Below, one piece after another: positions 22,852 through 37,800 of a stretch of 64,000 nucleotides of DNA (position 1 is its first letter; the number at the start of each line of letters is the position of its first letter). This DNA comes from Mactra quadrangularis (lineage: Eukaryota; Mollusca; Bivalvia; Venerida; Mactridae). The stretch lies in NCBI GenBank assembly GCA_025267735.1, contig CM046299.1, positions 19,366,232 to 19,430,231 of the forward strand, written 5' to 3'. The position numbers and the translations under genes were made by a program. Under the pieces are notes generated by a model that saw only the letters and a program-made list of their open reading frames with translations, searched no databases and was not told where the DNA came from.

Positions 22852-25800
22852 GTATGTACTTAATGTTTTCACACTTAGTTTACCTTTCTTTCATATTATA
22901 TTTTTCTATATATTAGTGACCAGTTGTAGACCCCTTTTTTCAATTTCTTGAAAATCATTCAATTTTCTACAAATCCTGAGTCAACATTGCACCTTTCTTT
23001 CCACTATCAACAAAATGAGATGAATTTCTCAAATATGATATAAATATTGAAAAATAGTAGTCTTAGAACCCTGAAATCTTAGTAAATGAAGTTATTGCAT
23101 AAAGCTACAACAACGACATTAAAATCTATGGACGAAACGAGTGAAGTATAGTTTGACCCCATAAAATTTGATTTTGACCCCTGAAAATTTTGACTGACGG
23201 GTCATTGACCCTTGAGTCTGAAAGTCTAGTTCAAGCCCTGGTCTAACTACAAATGAGTTTATTTAAGTTGATTTGCCCAAGCTTTCGGCTATAGTCACTT
23301 CAAATATGACATGTAAAGTAAAGTTTCTGGCATCTAATACTGTTATCAAGTGCTGAACTTTATTAAGTCAAAACTTTATGAAGTCAATTAAGATATTTAT
23401 TGAGTGATTTAACGACTTTATTTATTGTGGATAACATATTTGGTGTAAACCAATTTTCAATATGGTCCACACAGACATTTACAGTGTACATACATAATAA
23501 GAATAATAGAGAAACAATAGTATTAAAAATACTGAAAATTTACATGCAAATTGAAGTTCAAATATATAAACATACAAGAGAGGTAATTAAGTATCTTATT
23601 AAGAGAATTTTCATGAAATATGTGAACTTATCATTTCATTTGAAATGACAATTATTACTAAGTACTTATTTTGAAAATTGATAAACATTTGTATACCAAT
23701 GTGATGCACAAGTTAAATATGGAGTTAAATATAATTACATATATACAAACTTATTTTAGTTATGATAAAAGCAAACAACAAAACAACAACATATATTTAC
23801 ATAGCACTACCAGAGTACTTCCACCTAAGATAGTTAGTCTTAACCTTACTTAGAGAGTCTGACTGTCGAACATTTAAAGGAATAGAATTCCAAATCACAG
23901 GGCCAGAATAACTAAGATTTGAAGTGAAAGGTTAAATTTTGGAAGAACAATTCTCCTTAACTGTTTTCCTTGACTTTTAAACTTATTAATACAAACATTT
24001 TATGCTGATAGGTCATTCAATTTATACTCTGGTATAAAACATACTATGTATTTATACTCAGCTTTTCTTCAACAGTTTTATGTGAAATTGTCATGACTTA
24101 TATTACTGCTGTGTCTAAATAACGTCAATATAAAGGATAGTTTTTATGCATAATCAAATACCGATCTAATCCAAGGTTGCCAAAACTAGTCAGGATGAAT
24201 TACTGCTGCTATCACATAATTTCTTTATTATGTCTATTGTTTTTTGAATGATTCCTACCATGTTTTATTTCCTTCATCCATTTAGGAGTTAACCATCAGT
24301 CATTGCCATAGCCCACTTCCGTGAAGCCTAGGATTTATGTAAATTATATTGTTTAATGAAATTACTTATCTCATATAGTCAAAACCTGGGTTGGTAGGGC
24401 AGTTAGTAGCATGCCTGGATTTCGAATCTAGTGTCTTGACGGGGTGTATGGGTTCAAATCCAACCCAGGGATGTTATACCCCACCATGAAAATTTGAAAA
24501 TATTGTCAATTTTCCTCTATTAATAAGGCATATGGAGAAGTTTCCAGCCTTGTGAAAGGGTAGGTGAGTACCGGTTATACTTGTAGACAAGGGTCCAGGA
24601 AAGGTAGGTTAGGTGTACTCAACTCCTAAAGAATTGTGTTGACACAGCGCTAAACCCAGTATGAAAAAATCATGTAGTCAAGATTGTTGATATTTTTTCC
24701 CTTCACTATATAACATCTACAGAAATTAGGCTTGTGCTTGAGAAGATAAAGAAAGACAGGTAGCCATATTGATGTGTCAGTGCAAAACTAGTCTACATCC
24801 TTATTTATTTACATAAAGTTAGTCTAGTTTTGCACTGACCTATTGATACAGCTTTTCAGAACTCGTGACAATAACGCTGTTGGTTGTTGATTGTTGACAA
24901 TCTTCAATTATATTCAGTTATTCACAATGAGTCTCACCCAGAATCATGCTGTTTTTTGTTGCTATTAAAATTATTCTTGCTTGTATGGCCAACACATAAA
25001 TTTGGATAGTGTCCCAAATTACCAACTACATTTACCAAGAACAGAGCTCCCTTGCTATACCTTAGTTGTTTGCTACAAAATCAAGTTACCGGAAGACTTA
25101 TTTTCATAGACATGTACTAACACCTCATATATTTGTGGTTTTCAACGTTTTACCACAGTGTATTTCTTTGCTTTTCAAACCATTCTGAATTTGCCAGCAA
25201 AACTTAAAGAATGCAAAAGTAAAATTTGCCATTTGAAGTAAAGTAAGGTTTTTTGATGTGGTCACTAGGCGTATACATAGATTTTGCGTTGGGGAAAGTT
25301 TTCTAAAGTACAAGTAGTTTTGAGGTTCAGGATTTTTGGGGATGTCAGACTGGGGTCTTTTTCTTCATAAAAAGAGTGAAATCATGAAATTTGAAGTTTT
25401 ATTTTTGTTCTTACATACATTGTATTGCTAATGTGTAAATACAGATTTAAGATTTTTGCACCTGTACCATGGAGTTCTGGTATCACAGAAATTCAAAGCT
25501 AAAGTTCTGTAATTACTGAGTCAGTATAAAACTATGCTAACTCAAGAAATGAAGTACGAGCAGTGGTCCAGTGATTTTGCACAGTGTGGCTTGCACTTAG
25601 CCTATGTGACATAGGGATCGAGAGGTTCTAGGTTGAAGCCCACTAGGGGCCCTGCTAGTTCCCTTGAACAAGACATTTACCTTCAGTTGTTACACTCTAT
25701 CAAGATGTAAATGGCTCACCTGACTGAAGGTGATTTAAGTTATCAGGGCTTATAATACAAAATTGTACAGTAGGCTGAACATGTATATGAAAACAGACTT

Positions 25801-28800
25801 TGAAATGTACTTTAACTTTTAACTTCAAATTTTTAACAGAAATACAAAAGCTGAGTCACTGTATAATGGGTATGTTCAAAACCAGTTTAAACTACAAGTA
25901 AATAATGAAGGGTGTTTACTATTTTTGTGCTGATCCATCAAAATACAGAATATAATATGATCTAAGAAAGTATTTGTATATTTCATGTTTCATGTAGTTT
26001 ACTTGACTCCTATTGATTATTCATGAATATATCAAGAATGGCTAGACGTTGCATTCTTACAACCAGGAGAATTACTGAACTAATGCCAATATGTATTGGA
26101 TTTATTATTTGGTCAGATAAACATCTCATCTTGTATATATTTATCATGTTTTAGTTATTCACTGACTACCATTTACTGTCTGTAGAATCAATTTGATCAA
26201 TTCTCTCTCCCTACCCCATCTTCATCAGGTTACATTATTGATACATAAATGATGAGTCCAAAATTGGCAAGCATTTCATCTTCTAGAATATTGACAGAAT
26301 TTATTAACCCCAAACTGGTCAATCCACATTTTTAGCTTGACTTTACGCGTCCGTGTCCACATTTCTGATTAAAGTTTTTGTGCACAGATTAAAGTTTTTG
26401 TGCAGTAAAATACTTTCTTCTATATCTTTGTTATTTCTTAAGATATTAACTTCAAACTTTAAATATATGTTCCTTACTATCAACCACATCTCATGTGACA
26501 AGGTTCATAACTCCAAACACATTTTTTTCATAATTATCTCCCCTTGAACTGATTAAAGTTTTTGTGTTTATATCCTTGAACTTAGAGTTTTCTTTAAAAA
26601 ATGTTTGTTTTTACTGCAACTGTTTTATTTCTTTAGGTATTGACTTCAAACTTTAAATATATGTTCCTTATTATCAACCACATCTCATGTGACAAGAATC
26701 ATAACTCCAAATACAATTTTTTCAAAATTGTCCTCCATGAACTTAAATTTTTCTTTAATTTTTTTATCTATTTATTTACTTTAAATTTGTTAAGGTTATA
26801 TTTTCAAATTTTAAAATATGTATGTTTCTTATCATCAACCACATCTCCTGTGACAAATACTTACTAAGTCGAGCATGCTGTCTCCTCTGACAGCTCTTGT
26901 TACATGTCTGGACCCCCTGCCACAGGCCACTGGCACTTTAGGCCTCATTTTGGGAAATGTTGACTAATTGAAATGCAAATTTTGGGCTGAAAAAGAGCAA
27001 AATTTTCTTTTTTTGCCCTTTTGCTCAACCCTAGCATTGCCATGGGAACCACTGGGGTCCAGCTGGCATTTTCTGAAAGACAATCACATACAGAATAACT
27101 TGGCCAAGTTGCATATTTATCAGTTAATTATTAGTAATAAGATAAGAGCATCTTGAAACTACTTTTTTGTGTTAATGTGAAAAAATGTCAATTTGCCCAT
27201 GCTCCCAACCAGTAAAGGGTTAAATAAGTCCTTGTTTTTCAAAATTAGTTTTCTAAAGTTGGGAAAAGCTAAATTGTTTTTATTAGATCTACAGGCTACA
27301 GAAGGGTTGTTAATACTTACACTGTTTGCGCATGTTTTTAACTAGTCATCACGAATATACCGGTACTCTAACTTTAAGAGTGAGGCTATTAACTTAGATG
27401 TTGATGATGATGAGAATGAATCGATGGAGCTCAAAAGCAGAGGACATGGTCACAAACCACCATTGACTATAGACGTATACAGGTGAAGTTCTAAAGGCTC
27501 AAACTGGGTCAGTTCAAACTAAATGAATGGGTTTAACAGGTACTTACATATCATTAATGACATCATTTCTTCTTGATGTCATATTATGTCAAGTAAATTA
27601 AAAATTTATTTACTTATTTTGTAGGTAATATTTATGCACTCCGAGTCAATCTTAGTGTAGCTATTGTCGCCATGACAACCAGTAAAACAACTCATCTTTC
27701 TGAGAATAAAACATTGGTAAGTATATTTGGGTTACTTCTGTGCCAAATAAATATCATGTTCTCTAAATAGCCACTTTGTTCACATTTATAGACATAAAAT
27801 TAAGGCTTTAATTAGTTAAGCAATTTACATTTGATAAAAGGCAAAATCCAGCAAAATCGAATTTTTACAGGACTGAATGAAAGTTTATTGAACAAAGAAA
27901 TTCTTAGTGATTTGTTAAAATATGCCGTTCATTTTAATGATATAGCATAACATAATCATAAAATTCAATCAACAATATGAAAACAAATAATGATTTATAT
28001 TGAATATGGAAAATGTTGTCTGTAAAAAATTGATGAACTGTAGGACCTTTCACATTCTAGAAATCACAGGACCAATGACTATTTCAGTAGACCCAGTCTA
28101 CAATCCAGTGGACTGTTGTCCTGGACAACCTGACACCTACTTATTTTGTATACTGGGAATGATTCCAATTACTGGTTGACTTAACCAATATCACTGTGAA
28201 TTTTAGACATACATGGCTCTGACATGTGATTGCAGCATTTTGTCCATCAAAATATCTAATGTCATATAATTTGTGTAAGACTGTCTATTTTATTGGTTAA
28301 AGCTCAATAGTTTCAATATTACATTTTGCAATATTGTTCTGGAAAATTCTGTTACAATATTAAGAATCTGTAAGCATGCTATAGAACCATTAAGAATACT
28401 CGTTATATCTAATGTTTACCAGAAAAAACTAGTTATGACATTTCATCTGCAGATATTATTACATGTGAGGTACAGTCAAATCTGCGACTATCTGTCAATT
28501 CTGACTTAATTTAGCGTCTCCCGTGATATTTTCCTATATATTAAACCTGTATATTACAATTCTGTCTAATGCGACAAGCGACCTATGAAGTCGAGGCTGA
28601 AAACGTATCCAACTCTGTGTATTACGACCGTGTCAAGGGAGAGTAGTCAACACAGGATAATTTCACACTTTTATTTAGCGGATTTAGCCACGAGTATGAG
28701 TGACAAATTAGCAGAACTGTCGTAAGTGATTTGCAAACAGACAAAAATTAGTGACTTTTTCCAAAGAAGGACCTCCTGAAGGCCACAAAAACTTGATAAA

Positions 28801-31800
28801 CACTTGTCTTTTTCGGGCAACATGTATTTTATAGATTTTATAGGTTTTATAGATTTTATACATTTTATACATTTTATACATTTTATACATTTTATACATT
28901 TCAAAGATTTTAAACATTAATCTTTGTGTTGAATACATTGTACTTCTGAATACCTTGTTAAATAAATAGTATACACAAAACTTAAGTTGTATTTGTACCC
29001 TGGGTATTGTGACGACTTTTCTGGCTAACTCCGAGTGAAGGTCACAATACACAGGTTTGACTGTACATGTATATTTTGTTTATGCAAAACAAAATGTTTA
29101 CAAAAATCAATTAGAAAATAAAAAAAAAACATAATCAATTAAAAAACTGAAGTTATTGAAAACAAAGAACTAATACAGTAAAGTTCCACTATTAGGAATT
29201 TAGGATCATCAAAATCTATAGTCTTAATAGAGCCATAGTCTTAGCCCTTTGCTGGTCAGGACTTTTGGCAAAAATTGGTTATTTTTTTCACATTTTGGAG
29301 GGAAGGGGTTATAAACAGGTAACAACACGTGATTGACCAGTATATGGTTACTGTAGGGACCATTTTCTTTACAAATTAAGTGATTGGGACTTAAGACATT
29401 TCAAAAAAAGCATCAATTGGCCATAACGCGATTATGCTCTTTCATTGTAAATATGCTCTACGAAGAGTGAGACGATTACTGAAGATCATGGTGATGAAAC
29501 CAAGGTTGTCTTCATATCAGAAATTTACTGTACAGTTGATAAGAAATACTATTAAAAGCAAGAACAAAAATGCAAACATCATCAAATTCATCATCTCTAT
29601 TTTACTATTCATTGATCTAGTGATCACAATTGGCATGTCAACTCTACTTTACAAGTCTTCAACTTATTACAGACTGATTCTAGTTGATTAGTGTTTTGGA
29701 TGGAAGCCATTTTCTTAATGTATCTTTAAGTATGTTTTATATCATGGCTTCATAATACCAGATATTTTATCAGTTATTATAACACTTACAACAACAACAA
29801 CAACTTATATCATTGATATAGTATGTACAAGTTGACCTTTAACAGAGGTCTGCATATTACGCACCCTTATGGAGCCAACAACCTAAGACGGGTACAGGTG
29901 TCTGCACATAATGGATCCTTACTGAGCAGATAACCTATGACAGGGGATTGCATTACAATTAATGCATCCTTAAGCACACATTCGTGGAGCTTGGTCATGA
30001 GAAAAAATCTATGGCCATTATGTTTCTTACCAATGATTCTAAATCACATAAGCCTGTTAGCACTGTATGATGAAAGTACCGTATGGTCCCTCTGGTAGTA
30101 ACAGGTTAACAGCTTAATCCAGAGATTTAGCCTTTCCAGGAATTGTGAGTAGGTTGACTGACGGCCATAATATGATCTCTACAATGTGATTCTGTGGTGT
30201 TCAACCCTACCAAAAAAAAATTCAAGAGTGATTGTTCTTGAACTATTAGACAATCATTTTTTGTGATGTTTAGGCACCTAGTTTTAATAGCACTTCTATA
30301 TAAGTAAGTGGTGACTATCAATCATTTTGTATTCAACCTTTTTTCTGCATCAAGGATCTGACATTTTCCTTGTACTAGCTATATAGACAAATATCACTCA
30401 ACTATTATATATTTGATGTATTATACCATATTATGTTATATTTTGTAGACAATATTGCCTGATTACACATGGGACTCTCATACTAAGGGTATTATACTTG
30501 GTTCATTCTTCTATGGTTATATATTTACACAGCTACCTGGAGGTAAGTCTTCTTTTATTATTTATGGTAGGGAGTATTAATCCAGTGGTAGGACACACAT
30601 TTAGAGATCTAGAGGTCTTGGGTTCAAACCCTAGCAGGGGCACTGCAAGTTTCCTTGAGCAAGAAATTAACCTGTGATTGCTTTACTTCAACCAAGTGTA
30701 ATTTGGTACCTGCAAGGTTGGTATAATTCCACTGTGCCAATGTGTGGACTGCATTGGGTGGAGTAAAATGACTCCTTAGGGAGATTGATTGATAGATACC
30801 AGTAGCCTGATGACCAGGGGTAATAGCTGTTAAGTCATTGAACATGCATTAGCATAAAATATAGACTATAACATGCAATTACTTACTTGCTTTCTTACTT
30901 TTATACAGTTAATTCAGAATTGCTCAAAGTACTTACATTACAAAAATCTTAGATCAAAATGTCTGGTTGGATTAATTGTTGTGATTAATCATTTATCCAT
31001 GGATTTTCAACATTGTCATATACATATTCACTGCTGAATTAAATGTAATTTTATGGATTGTGAGTACAGAAGTACTGTAGTGAATATTCAAATCAGTGGG
31101 GTTAATGTATGCACCACTGACAGTTGAATCTTTTAACTACAATAAAATGTTAAACAAAGTCCTTATTATTCATTATACAAAGATGATACCTAGTCTTGAC
31201 TTTTGATAAGCACTAAAAAATGAAAATCAATACTTGGAGTAATATGGAATAATTTTCTGTCTATTTTATCATTGACAGGTCTTGAATATCATTTTGAGCC
31301 ATCAGCACATTTGAGTCATAGCAATTGAAGCCATCCCATCTTTTTAAAACAGATTATTTAGGAGATTTGTTCAGGACCTTTGTGTTACCTTGAGCAAGCG
31401 CTGCAGTTGCAATTGGTGCATATTGAACAATGAACTTGACAGTAGTGTTATACACAGGCTGTGATTGAATGTCTCTTATCAAATTGCATGACATAGACAA
31501 TGTAAACAAGTCACTGAACAAAATTAGGGACTTTTAGTCTGTTATCTTTCCCTGATAAAATCTGAAGCAATCCAATTGGTAAGTAGGTCCTTACAGTTGG
31601 AATCCTCAGATTTTATCATTGAATTCCTATGTAAGGGTAACAAAATATTTCATCCAATATCTTTCTTGTTAATAAAAATGTTAACAGAAGTGATGGAATT
31701 TAGATAGTTCTTTAACTTAAAAATAATTAGCTTGAATTTCAAACAAATTTAATGATATGCAAAAAAGTTATTTAAGGTTAAATTTGGCAAATTGACATTG

Positions 31801-34800
31801 AAAAGTAAGGGTAAAATCCGAGTAATCCAACTAATTAGACCTACTTATTTTGAAGAGTATACAAGGGGAAATAACTGACTTAAGTCCCTTATTGAATCAT
31901 CATAAAAATTATGAAAGCAAAGGTTAGCTGATAGAGACCTGTGATATGAAGTAGCCAGATCAAAAATAAAACAATGTGTGAGCGAATAATTTTTATACCC
32001 CCGCTTCGAAGAAGAGGGGGGTATACTGTTTTACCCTTGTCCGTGCGTCCGTCCGTCCGTCCGTCCATCCATCCGTCCGTCCGTCCGTCCGTTACAAAAT
32101 TTCCGTCGCAGTTTTCTCAGCAACTATTTCATGCAGCAGCCTAATACTTTGCATATTGCTTCATCCCATAGTCCCATATGGTGTAAAGCGATTTCATGCT
32201 CCTTGCTCATCTACTTCCTGTTTGTCGCATATTTTTAGATTTTGGCGGGGGTATCACTAGTGAGCATTAGCTCACAGATTTACTTGTTGATCTGGTTTTG
32301 ATCAGATTGATTTAGTACCAGAATGAGTAAAAACCTTTATAATTGTCTCAATTTTAGGATACTGTATAACTCAAATTGTGCTTATTACGCACTACTTAAA
32401 CAGACCTCAATGAAATGTACAGTAAAACATGTTATTTTCTGTCTGGAATTATTATCTCCCTTTATTCAGGTTACCTAGCAACCAAAATTGGAGGGAAACA
32501 TTTATTTGGTTGTGGTATATTTGTTACTGCTGTATTTACATTGTTAACACCATTATGTGCTCATATAAGTGTATATCTACTTGTTGCTGTTAGAGTTCTA
32601 GAAGGATTGTTTGAGGTAGGTAAATCTTTGTTATTGTTAATTTTTTTTAGCTATTTGTGATGCACACATTAAAACCACTAATTTAGTTCCTCACAACAGT
32701 ACTTCAATACTCATAATCAATCAAATAAGTCTTCATTTTAAAAGAAAGAGACCCCTTTATTAAAACCATTTCACTATAAAGACCACCTGATTATTGGAAA
32801 ATCATGCAAGTTTGATGACTTTTAAATTCTTGATGCTTAATTATAGAAGAAAAAGGGTCCCGGTGGAACTTAACTGCATTTGTAAAATGTTTGATGTATG
32901 GTTTAACAGTCCAGAATTTGTGAATGCCAATTCTGGATTTAACCTGCATACCTTTTTTGATTTCGGTTATGAAATATTTTGTACAGTTGTCCTCCTTTTT
33001 ACCTCTGTATCAAATATGGTAGTTTTCAGCCACTGGTGAATATATTGTGTTAAGCACTGGTTATTGTATAATTGTATATCTTTAAAGGTTATAAGCTTTG
33101 TTTAGAAATTGATTGATATTCTATTGTATATTTTTTGCCCTTTCTGCTCAACCCCAGCATTGTCATGGTTACTGGGATATAGGTTCAACAGGAATTGTCT
33201 GAAAGACAGTAACCCTAGGAATTAACTGGCCAAGTTGCATATCTGTCAGTCTATTGGTAATGAAATAAGAGCATCTTGAAATAGCCCTAACATGATTAGG
33301 TGAAAAAATGGCCACTTTTCACCCATGTTGCAACTAGTAACGGGTTAACTGTATTTAATTTCAGGGTGTAACCTATCCATCTATACATGCTATATGGTCT
33401 AAATGGGCTCCACCAGCAGAAAGAACTAAATTGGCTACACTTGCATTTTCTGGTAAGTTATCATCAAGTTGTTATCAAGATTGATTCCATTGGTCACTTT
33501 GTGTCTCATTAAAAATTCACATTTAAGAAGTCAGAATTAAAAGTTATATTACTTCGCATATTTTTGTCCTTTGAAGTATTCTTATGAATGAAAAAAAATG
33601 AGGTCGGAATTGCTTGAAAAGGAAAACAAATTTCAAAATTTTAGGTTTTTTTGTCCACATTAACCCCTAATTAAGTGATAATGAAACAAGTTTTGAGCTC
33701 TTATTTTATCAACTTAGTGATGGCTTGTGTTATGATGATGATGTTAGTTGTTTACCTAGGTTCATTCATTCCATATGTATGCATTATGTGCAGACCCTAG
33801 TTTGAACCTAATGCCTCAGTCCCATAAAATTGTGGCTTGTTGCAACCCATATGTGCAGACAGTCATAGGCTGTGGGAAGCCTTGTGTATTACTGTGACGG
33901 TACTCACATGGCACAAAACAACACACCCATACGGAACCGTAGCAAGTTTAATCCATACTAGACCACAATTGTTTCCACGATTTGACTTTGAAACTGATAT
34001 GTGTATCCACGGCTCATCTCACGGACCCTGGTAAAAACGTAAAAGTCTGTACGGGTACGCAAGAGTTTGTACGTGTCCTTGCGGAGCTTGATTGCACAGC
34101 ACCCGTACAGTCCCCTCACAGCTATTTTTATGTTTTACAGTTTATGGGACTGTAGCATAACTTAACCAAAGTTAAGTGTCTTAGAACCATTCTGTTGATA
34201 AAAACAGTCTTCTGCTTGGATTTGATTTTTACTGCAGCATTTTCTGCTGTTGTGATTGCCCTCACTATTTTTCAACCCAGTTTGGGTCCGGCTACAGCTG
34301 GTTTCACTTATAAAACTGTTTATTGTTTTATTGTAGGTTCTTATTTTGGTACTGTTATCTCTCTACCATTGTCTGCTGCATTAGCTGAAAGTTCCCTGGG
34401 TTGGCCTTCAATATTTTATGTATTTGGTAAGTTTATTTTACAAGAATATATTGTAGTTCATTTTGTGGGATGAATGCAACACACCACCCTAACTTTACTC
34501 TTTTTCTAAAAAAAACTTTTTTACAATTAATTCCATGGTATACATCTAAAAATAACAAGAATTTGAATATTTAAGGGGCAGTTGGGCTTAATTAGCATTT
34601 TGTTTTAAGCTAAAGGATAAAGTATTGCACAATAATTTATGGTCAAATAATGTATGGCACATGCTTATAATATAGTGATAATGCATGTGGCAATGTTAGA
34701 TTTATTTATACTGGGTTTTTATGTTACATTTTACGGCATCCAGCTCACCTAACCTAGCTTTCCTGGGCCCTAGATATAATCAGCACTCACCTACCCTTCC

Positions 34801-37800
34801 ACAAGCTTGGAAACTTCTCCATATACCTTAATAATGGAGGAAAATTGACATTATTGTCAAATTTTCATGGAAGGTTATAACCTCCCGGGTGGAATTCAAA
34901 CCCGTACCCCCTTCAGGACATTAGATTGAAATCCAGGCACGCCACCAGCTGCGCTTCTGACCTGGGTAGCAATGTTAGAATGTTAGACTAAAATTGAGAT
35001 TTTATTTTGTTTATATAGGTACTATAGGGATGATATGGTTTGTATTTTGGTGGTATCTTGTAACAGAAAGTCCATCAAACCATCCAACTATCAGTAATCA
35101 AGAACTAGAATATATTCAAGGTACCATAGGTTACTCGGATGAACAAACTCGGGTAAACTTATTTTATTATTACAGTCTTTGAAATTAGTGGGTGTCTGTT
35201 TGCCTGGACAACCGATTTCTTGTTTGGGCAACCCAAATGTTCTTTTGGCAAACTAAATTTCTACAAACAAGATATAGTGATAGCTGCTGAAATGACCTGT
35301 TTGTGCAACCACTTTCATATTCTAATTTCGTATACATTTATTATTATTTTTTTGGTTGGGGTAAACACCATAACAACACATTGTATTTGTCAAATCACAT
35401 TGGTCAGTTGACCCAAAGTATTGTTTTTAACCCATTGAATGCATATAAACCATAACAAATTTGTCTGATGCATGGAATGTGTCAAACCCAAAATAAATGT
35501 ATGGGACGCCAAGACTGTGTGTAACCCAAGAAGAAAATGTTGAGCCCTGATGCAATATAAGTAATTAGTAGATTTTTTTCTGTAATCTGAAAACATTAAA
35601 GCTATTAAATCTGACATTAATTTTTAAAGCAGGTTGTCCTCCAATTGGACAACCAGCTATATATTTCACTTGCAAAAACTAGCAGTTTACTAGCAGTAAC
35701 AATTTACTGAAAGTCATATATAGGAAGTCAGGTGCAATCTGAAGACCTTTGATGTCAAACCCTCACTGCTATTATTCTGAAATTTTAAATGATTTTTTTA
35801 TTACAGGATTTAACTCCACCTTGGAGACAGATGTTGACATCTTTACCTGTATGGGCTATAGTGGCTGCACATTTCTCTGAGAATTGGGGTTTCTATACAT
35901 GGTTGACTGAGTTACCTTCCTTTATGAGTGGTGTTCTTCATTTTAACATGTACCAGGTATGAAATAGATTTTATACTTCTATTAAGTCTAATATAACTGT
36001 AGAACTTGAAAGGTTCTTCAACTCAAAGTTTGTGACAAAAAGTTCGAGCAAACTGAGTGTTCAACCCATCCAAATTTAGCATTATTGCTGGGTTTTGATT
36101 CTTCCTCGTTTTCTTATGGCTTTTTATGTAGATAAATGTTCAACCCATTCAGCTAGCCAAGTTTGAGCCTCAATCTTTCACTATAGACACAAAATTTAGG
36201 GGTTTCCTGTCTGTTATCACAACGTAGGATGTATCCAATTTTTACTGCTTTAACTTTATGTTGCATGACAGGCAAGTGAAAAGAAGTACATGTAACATAT
36301 GAACTTTAACAAAACCTCTAATACTAAAAAGTTTGATGATGCCCTAGGATTTCAGTCAAAACACACTGTCACTTGTTTGGATAAACTTATTAAATCACTT
36401 AAATTACCTAATGATGACTTTATGGCTATTAATGTCTTTCATCATTGGTACATTGTACTATAATTTCTATTGTTATTTACTGTTAGGCTGGTTTCCTGGC
36501 TGCAGTTCCTTACCTTGTTATGGCTATAGTGGTACAAGCTAGTGGACATTTTGCTGATTATTTAAGAGTCAAGGTTCAAGTCTCTACTGAAGCTGTAAGG
36601 AAACTCTTCACTTGTGGAGGTAAGAACAACATAGTTTTGATAAAAACAGTTTCTTGTTTGAAGAGGACTCATATATTCACTTATTATTGCTCATTTATTT
36701 CTTTATTTATTGATTAGTAAGTGTGGAAGAAAATGCTTGCTTGGGCATGGCCCAGGGGTTTTGATGAATATAGAGCATTGCCCATTGCTTGGCTTAGGGA
36801 GCCAAGTGCAATAGCTGTTAAGCCCCCCTCCTAGAATATTCTAAATGTATGAAAAATGTCAAAGACAATTAGTCTAAATGTTAATTCAAGTATCTGAATC
36901 TATGTATCTTGACCCATTATGAAAAAAACTGTTTTTATTCTTTTTTTGAATAGATGAAAAAATCATTATATCATATACACATATTTTACACCATTTAGTA
37001 CACTGATATTTTTGTGTGTTTTCCAGCATTTTTTATTCAAGTGGTATTTATGATTGGTGCTGGTTATACTATGACAAAAACTTCATGTATGATATGTTTA
37101 ACTATAGCTGTAGGCGTGGGAGGTTTTGCTTGGGGTGGTTTTAGTGTTAACCATCTAGATATAGCTCCACAGGTTTGTACAATACATGTATTTATACTAT
37201 AGAATTCTACTAGAAGGACCGTAATCCAAATTGATTTTCTTGATTTTCTAACAGAAATAAAGTATTTCTGACCATGTCAAAATGGCACGATTTTGAAATA
37301 ACCCTGGTGGTCTATATGGCAGAACTTGCTAGCATTTATGTAGCTGATACCTTATAGGTTGCAAATTTGTATATTCGTATAAGATGTTTGTATGGGCTAG
37401 ACTACAAATCAAAAGTATTTTGGTTTGAATCTTTGCTAGAGCTCCTTTCAGATGTGTACTAAACCTCACTATGTTGACAAATCACTAGAAATATGTTTAG
37501 TCTGCTATTTTAGCTAACAAGCTACATCCCCTTGTCAATGACTGTCAACTGTTACTATCTTACTAGATGCAGTGGTATTAGAGAGAATGGCTTAAGAAAG
37601 TATTTTGTGAATAAACTCCATGAAGATATGTAGGTTCAGCTAAGGAATCGAAACCCAACAACCCCTAAATTGACAGGAGAATGGCCCATACACTGAGCTA
37701 ACAAGACAGACTCAAACTAAAAAATTTATAACTCACTTCCTACATAGTAACTCTTTATAATTGAGCCTATATTATTGAGGTATATTTTGTATTTAGAATA

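Noticed and set aside
23400..23853. Plus-strand frames of 82 and 60 residues
   Set aside because: No homology; the second overlaps the antisense of a LINE C-terminal remnant and both are A+T-rich chance frames.
28671..29052. Minus-strand frames with KCIKCIK and YKMYKM repeats
   Set aside because: Produced by the 9-bp TTTTATACA minisatellite inside a Tigger-like element.
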